Shown here piece by piece: positions 7,334-9,888 of a DNA stretch of 9,888 bases (position 1 is the stretch's first letter; every line of letters starts with the position of its first letter). Source of the DNA: Acetobacteraceae bacterium. GTDB taxonomy: Bacteria > Pseudomonadota > Alphaproteobacteria > Acetobacterales > Acetobacteraceae. Made by a program: the position numbers and the translations under genes. Below the pieces are notes generated by a model. That model searched no databases, was not told the DNA's origin, and worked only from the letters and a program-made list of their open reading frames with translations. The stretch lies in assembly GCA_003164305.1 (NCBI GenBank), contig PLSZ01000619.1, positions 18,192 through 28,079 of the forward strand, written 5' to 3'.

Positions 7334-7336
7334 CCC

Positions 7337-7616
7337 GTGCGCGTCGTTTGGACCAGATCCGCCTTGCGGGGCGTATGGCGCGCTTACGACTACATCGTTG
7401 ATTTCAATCCACAAGCAGCACAGCGCATGGCGGATGCCCTGTTCGCGGCCGGAGATAGCCTGGAGCATTTCCCGCGCCGTGGGCGGTTGGTGCCCGGAAC
7501 GACCTCGCGCGAATGGACTGTCAGTCAGCCCATACATCATCCGTTACCGTATTGCCGGAAATGATATCGTCATCCAGCGGGTGCGCCACAGCGCGCAACG
7601 TCAGACAAATCCGTGA
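7337..7616 (+). pseudogene. RelE/ParE-family toxin, inactivated by +1 frameshift
   Basis: The GTG-started frame at 7337 gives VRVVWTRSALRGVWRAYDYI, then NPQAAQRMADALFAAGDSLE, HFPRRGRLVPGT and REWTVSQP. These are the helices and turn of RelE/ParE toxins. After 'QP' (7529-7531, CCC) the frame goes off family and stops at 7564, giving 75 residues. The next frame continues exactly where the family should: YIIRYRIAGNDIVIQRVRHSAQ, stopping at 7616. Removing one C from the CCC restores a normal ~92-residue toxin ending in the β-strands that complete the fold. Seen: the two frames and their abrupt hand-over. Inferred: a single-base insertion, either a real inactivating mutation or an assembly error. 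The toxins act on mRNA (RelE) or gyrase (ParE); which of the two this was cannot be told. Its 3' end overlaps the opposite-strand ccdB remnant. Confidence 0.75.
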
Positions 7617-7686
7617 CGGTTACGCCCGCGCTGGAGTCCGATTGACGCCAGCGGCCACACAGCATCGGGTAGACCGCGAACTGCAT
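7570..7686 (-). pseudogene. degraded ccdB toxin start
   Basis: The ATG at 7686 overlaps the stop of the ccdA remnant (TGATG), the usual ccdA-ccdB junction. It reads MQFAVYP, similar to the start of CcdB gyrase poisons, and a possible QSD follows a few residues later. Beyond that no family sequence is visible. The frame stops at 7570, after 38 codons, inside DNA that codes on the other strand for the RelE/ParE-like tail. CcdB is normally about 100 residues, so only its first few codons survive. The call rests mainly on context. Confidence 0.4.
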
Positions 7687-7826
7687 CAGAACCGGCGAAA
7701 CTCTTCCAGAGGAAGCCCGTACTCCGCGATCCATTCGTTATAGCAGTCGATAGCAGCCCGGTTTTCTTGTAGCCAATGACGGCCTCGCTCAGACAGGCCG
7801 TCACCTGGCGGCGCGACGACAGTCAT
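7686..7826 (-). pseudogene. ccdA: CcdA-type antitoxin, C-terminal half only (46 codons)
   Basis: The frame ends WLQENRAAIDCYNEWIAEYG followed by LPLEEFRRF and a stop. This is the toxin-binding C-terminal tail of CcdA antitoxins ('W--ENr-AI-aYN--v---G-pL-efR-F'). The normal N-terminal ribbon-helix-helix DNA-binding part (roughly 35-40 residues) is missing: upstream of 'GLSERGRH' the frame has only ten unrelated codons back to an ATG at 7826 with no ribosome binding site, and no RHH-like sequence is seen in the other minus frames. It overlaps the following ccdB remnant by one base. Inferred: a 5'-truncated relic, though a short peptide could in principle still be made. Confidence 0.65.
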
Positions 7827-8125
7827 CAACGGCGGGGGCAGCCTCAGCTGGAAGCATGGTCACCACCATAACAGGGAGCCCAGCCTATCATCAGCCTGGC
7901 TTTCGCGGGATCGGGCCGATAGCCGGACTTGATCCCCGGACGGGCGGCTGTTCGGGCTCAGTGTCGGCCGCTCGTCCATTTTCGCGATCCTTGTCGCCGT
8001 TGTCACGCCGGGCGATCGTCACCACGCACGCCCGGTCGTCCGGTAGCGGATCGAGGTATCGACATCCATCGCATGGGTTCCTTTCGATCCGCCCCGGCTT
8101 AACCGCTCCCGCGTCATCACCGCTC
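7827..8125. other. non-coding stretch upstream of the ars promoter, nothing recognised
   Basis: About 300 bp between the ccdA relic and the arsR promoter. A plus-strand frame that is open here is only the upstream extension of the arsM frame and has no start signal or family sequence. On the minus strand, AAAGGAACCC precedes an ATG near 8072, but that frame stops after fewer than 25 codons. The codon pattern and short frames suggest decayed sequence. Confidence 0.4.
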
Positions 8126-8153
8126 TTGACAGCCTCTATATCTCCAATACAAT
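8126..8153 (+). promoter_or_regulatory. arsR operon promoter
   Basis: A consensus -35 TTGACA (8126-8131) is followed after 16 bp by TACAAT (8148-8153), five of six matches to the -10 consensus. The predicted start site, 6-7 bases on, coincides with the arsR ATG at 8160. The strongest-looking promoter in the window. Confidence 0.85.
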
Positions 8154-8158
8154 GGAGA
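8141..8158. promoter_or_regulatory. ArsR operator (perfect inverted repeat over the -10 box)
   Basis: TCTCCA (8141-8146) and TGGAGA (8153-8158) form a perfect 6-bp inverted repeat with a 6-base spacer. It covers the -10 element, so a bound dimer would block RNA polymerase. The position fits autorepression by an ArsR-family dimer and de-repression by arsenite. Confidence 0.7.
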
Positions 8159-8159
8159 C

Positions 8160-8516
8160 ATGGAGAAGACAGACGCCTTGGCGGCCCTGGGCGCCCTCGC
8201 TCAGGAAACCCGCCTCGATATCTACCGACTGTTGGTTCAATCTGGGCCGGAGGGATTGCCCGCCGGTCAGATCGGCGAACGGCTCGGCCTGCCGTCCGCG
8301 ACGCTCGCCTTCCATCTCAAGGAACTGAAAAACGCGAAGCTGGCCGCCTGCGCGCGCAACGGCCGCTCGCTGATCTACGCGGCCGAGTATCCGGTGATGA
8401 ACGCGCTGTTGTTCTTCCTCACCGAAAATTGCTGCGGTCATCCCGCCGCCGATTGCCTGCCGGTCTGCGCGCCCAGAGACGCCACACCCTCCGCGAAAAG
8501 GAAACGCTCATCATGA
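8160..8516 (+). CDS. arsR: ArsR-family arsenite-responsive repressor (118 aa)
   Basis: Winged-helix SmtB/ArsR repressor. The N-terminal half has the usual LGALAQETRLDIYRLLV helix. The recognition helix region is GQIGERLGLPSATLAFHLKEL (about 37-57), followed by the wing (CARNGRSLIYAAEY). The C-terminal cysteines ENCCGHPAADCLPVC (Cys91, 92, 99, 103) resemble the As(III) site of Acidithiobacillus ferrooxidans ArsR (Cys95, 96, 102) rather than the E. coli α3 CxCxxC-type site, which is absent here. ATG at 8160 is the only possible start: the frame has a stop at 8127 and no other start codon after it. GGAG lies just two bases before the ATG, too close to serve as a ribosome binding site, and the promoter places the transcript start at or next to the ATG, so translation is probably leaderless. 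The stop overlaps the arsM start by four bases. Confidence 0.93.
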   Translation: MEKTDALAALGALAQETRLDIYRLLVQSGPEGLPAGQIGERLGLPSATLAFHLKELKNAKLAACARNGRSLIYAAEYPVMNALLFFLTENCCGHPAADCLPVCAPRDATPSAKRKRSS

Positions 8517-9355
8517 ACGACCAGCCGTTCGATCCCATCGATATCAAGGACATGGTGCGCGCTCGCTACGGCGGCATCGCGGCGGGCGCGGTCTCGTCGT
8601 GTTGCGCTCCGGCGTCGGCGGACAGCGCGAGCGCACCGGCCATCGTCGATGACAAGGCGCGCGAGATGGGCTACTCGGCCGAGGAACTGGCGGCCGTGCC
8701 GGAGGGTGCGAACCTCGGCCTTGGCTGCGGCAATCCTCAGGCTATCGCGGCGATGCGGCCGGGCGAGGTCGTGATCGATCTCGGCAGCGGCGCGGGCTTC
8801 GATTGCCTGCTCGCCGCCCGTCAGGTCGGCCCGGCCGGGCACGTGATCGGCGTCGATATGACGCACGAGATGTTGAGGAAAGCCCGCGAGAACGCCGCCA
8901 AGGTGGGCGCGGCGAATGTCGAATTTCGTCTGGGCGAACTGGAACACCTGCCGGTCGCCGACAACACCGCCGACGTGATCCTGTCGAACTGTGTCATCAA
9001 TCTCGTGCCGAACAAGCCTCAGGTCTTCCGCGAGGCGTTCCGCGCGTTGAAGCCCGGCGGCCGGCTGGCGATCTCGGACGTGGTGAACATGAAACCTCTG
9101 ACGCCCGAGCTCGCGGGGGATCGCGCCCTCGTGTGCGGCTGCGTCGCGGGTGCCGCTCCCGCGCTGGAAATCGAGGCGTGGTTACAAGCGGCGGGGTTCC
9201 GCGATGTCCGCGTGACGGTGAAGCCGGAAAGCCGCGATCTCGTGGCAAGCTGGGCGCCTGGGCGCGGTATCGAGGATTACGTCGCCTCGGCGATCATCGA
9301 GGCGCGCAAGCCCGCGTCAGGCGAAGCCTGTTGCGCCCCAGCCTGTTGCGCGTGA
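8513..9355 (+). CDS. arsM: arsenite S-adenosylmethionine methyltransferase ArsM (280 aa)
   Basis: Cytosolic enzyme converting arsenite to methylated arsenicals with SAM. In order: VRARYGGIA (15-23), an N-terminal CC pair (30-31), MGYSAEELAAVPEGANLGLG ending at the conserved Cys72 (GCGNP), the SAM-binding motif VIDLGSGAGFDCLLA (87-101) with the acidic VGVDM-type strand (VIGVDMT), ILSNCVINLVPNKPQV with Cys160, ISDVV (187-191), and CGCVAGA with Cys208/210. Cys160 and Cys210 correspond to the arsenic-binding pair of AS3MT (Cys156, Cys206). The C-terminus ends in CCAPACCA, a further cysteine-rich tail of unclear role. The length is typical of bacterial ArsM. ATG at 8513 overlaps the arsR stop (ATGA) and has AAGGA about ten bases upstream; the longer open frame upstream lies mostly inside arsR in another frame. 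The second gene of the operon. Confidence 0.96.
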   Translation: MNDQPFDPIDIKDMVRARYGGIAAGAVSSCCAPASADSASAPAIVDDKAREMGYSAEELAAVPEGANLGLGCGNPQAIAAMRPGEVVIDLGSGAGFDCLLAARQVGPAGHVIGVDMTHEMLRKARENAAKVGAANVEFRLGELEHLPVADNTADVILSNCVINLVPNKPQVFREAFRALKPGGRLAISDVVNMKPLTPELAGDRALVCGCVAGAAPALEIEAWLQAAGFRDVRVTVKPESRDLVASWAPGRGIEDYVASAIIEARKPASGEACCAPACCA

Positions 9356-9361
9356 AGCGAC

Positions 9362-9433
9362 ATGCCGCGCCAACCCTTCAATATGCTGTTTGGCCGCGTC
9401 CGCTCCGGCAATGAAGAGGATCGCGTGTCGTGA
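9362..9433 (+). pseudogene. 23-codon ORF, possible stump of an arsC arsenate reductase
   Basis: Between arsM and acr3 an ATG at 9362, six bases after the arsM stop, opens 23 codons: MPRQPFNMLFGRVRSGNEED then RVS. The stop overlaps the acr3 start (GTGA), and the acr3 ribosome binding site (GAGGA, 9416-9420) lies inside it. The first ten residues resemble the start of low-molecular-weight-phosphatase-type ArsC proteins ('...yNVLFLCtgNSaRS'), and arsC often occupies this slot in ars operons. The CxxxxxR catalytic loop is absent. It may be what remains after an internal deletion, or simply a coupling leader peptide. The resemblance is short and could be chance. Confidence 0.35.
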
Positions 9434-9888
9434 ATAATTCCACTCTCGCGGCCGGACAGGGCGCGGCGGCGAAGCCCACCATGGGCGTGTTCGAGCGGTT
9501 CCTGACTCTCTGGGTGGCGCTGTGCATTGTCGTCGGGATCGTCCTCGGTCGGGCGATCCCCGGCCTGTTCCATTTCCTCGGCAACGCGACGGTCGCGCAG
9601 GTCAATCTTCCGGTCGCGGTGCTGGTCTGGCTGATGATCGTGCCGATGCTGCTGAAGGTGGATTTCGGCGCGCTCGGGGAGGTTCGCCAGCACTGGCGCG
9701 GCGTCGCCGTGACCGTCGGCATCAACTGGCTGGTCAAGCCGTTCTCGATGGCGCTGCTCGCGTCCCTGTTCATCGCCCATCTGTTCGCGCCGCTGCTGCC
9801 GGCGGAGCAGATCAATTCGTACGTGGCCGGGCTGATCCTGCTGGCCGCGGCGCCGTGCACGGCGATGGTGTTCGTGTGGTCGAACCTC
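9430..9888 (+). CDS. acr3: Acr3-family arsenite efflux permease (N-terminal 153 aa, cut by window end)
   Basis: Inner-membrane arsenite exporter of the Acr3/BASS-fold family. Hydrophobic segments lie at about 26-42, 57-75, 91-101, 105-118 and 133-150. Family features are FLTLWVALCIVVGIVLG in the first helix, NLPVAVLVWLMIVPMLLKVDF (a block from 59), NWLVKPFSMALLA and GLILLAAAPCTAMVFVWSNL, in which Cys143 is the conserved TM4 cysteine required for transport in studied Acr3 proteins. These motifs separate it from the unrelated ArsB family. GTG at 9430 is chosen because GAGGA lies nine bases upstream and the start overlaps the preceding micro-ORF stop; Met at 9481 is the alternative. The last gene of the operon visible here. 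The remaining ~200 residues lie beyond the window. Confidence 0.93.
   Translation, partial: MNNSTLAAGQGAAAKPTMGVFERFLTLWVALCIVVGIVLGRAIPGLFHFLGNATVAQVNLPVAVLVWLMIVPMLLKVDFGALGEVRQHWRGVAVTVGINWLVKPFSMALLASLFIAHLFAPLLPAEQINSYVAGLILLAAAPCTAMVFVWSNL

Noticed and set aside
7856..8512. N-terminal extension of arsM in the same frame
   Set aside because: It would run through the ars promoter and arsR in a different frame; ArsM family length, ribosome site and ATGA overlap all support the start at 8513.

Overview
The window is GC-rich DNA with dense, mostly high-GC3 coding. It looks like a chromosome segment of a proteobacterium, most likely an alphaproteobacterium (an Acetobacteraceae/Rhodospirillales type is my inference; there is no rRNA or other decisive marker). 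It joins a short block of core genes to accessory DNA on both sides.

Left block, minus strand (1-2807): three genes of a contractile phage-tail-like injection system (eCIS, the Afp/PVC-like group). In transcription order they are a CIS tube-type protein (2807-2064), a small LysM-like baseplate protein (2050-1766), and a late-control-gpD-like gene (from 1765). The gpD-like gene loses its C-terminal part near position 940 and runs directly into a gpI-like baseplate gene. The spike, gp25-like and gpJ-like genes that normally lie between gpD and gpI are absent. The gpI part also changes frame at a run of five G's (778-782). No sheath or inner-tube gene is seen upstream, so at this end the cluster appears to be a deletion-scarred remnant.

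Boundary (2821-3205): about 385 bp with no convincing gene. It includes an AT-rich stretch next to the CCA end of a tRNA with anticodon CAT (3206-3282, minus), most like tRNA-Ile2. Mobile elements commonly integrate at tRNA 3' ends, so the eCIS block may belong to a tRNA-associated island.

Core block, minus strand: ileS (6648-3844) and lspA (3847-3341) overlap by 4 bp, and the tRNA lies just downstream with its own putative promoter. A candidate ileS promoter lies at 6708-6680.

Toxin-antitoxin remains (about 6886-7826): an intact small antitoxin gene (7154-7333, plus) is followed by a RelE/ParE-type toxin gene broken by a single-base frameshift at 7529-7531. Converging on it from the minus strand are the C-terminal half of a CcdA antitoxin and the start of a degraded CcdB. 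A short minus-strand ORF before the antitoxin may be a thioredoxin-like fragment.

Arsenic operon, plus strand (8126-9888): a strong promoter overlapped by a perfect inverted repeat drives arsR, arsM, a 23-codon ORF that may be the stump of an arsC, and an Acr3-type arsenite efflux permease cut by the window end. All junctions from arsR to arsM and from the micro-ORF to acr3 are overlapping, which suggests translational coupling. ArsR would release the promoter on binding arsenite, ArsM would methylate arsenite, and Acr3 would export it. The arsR transcript appears to be leaderless.
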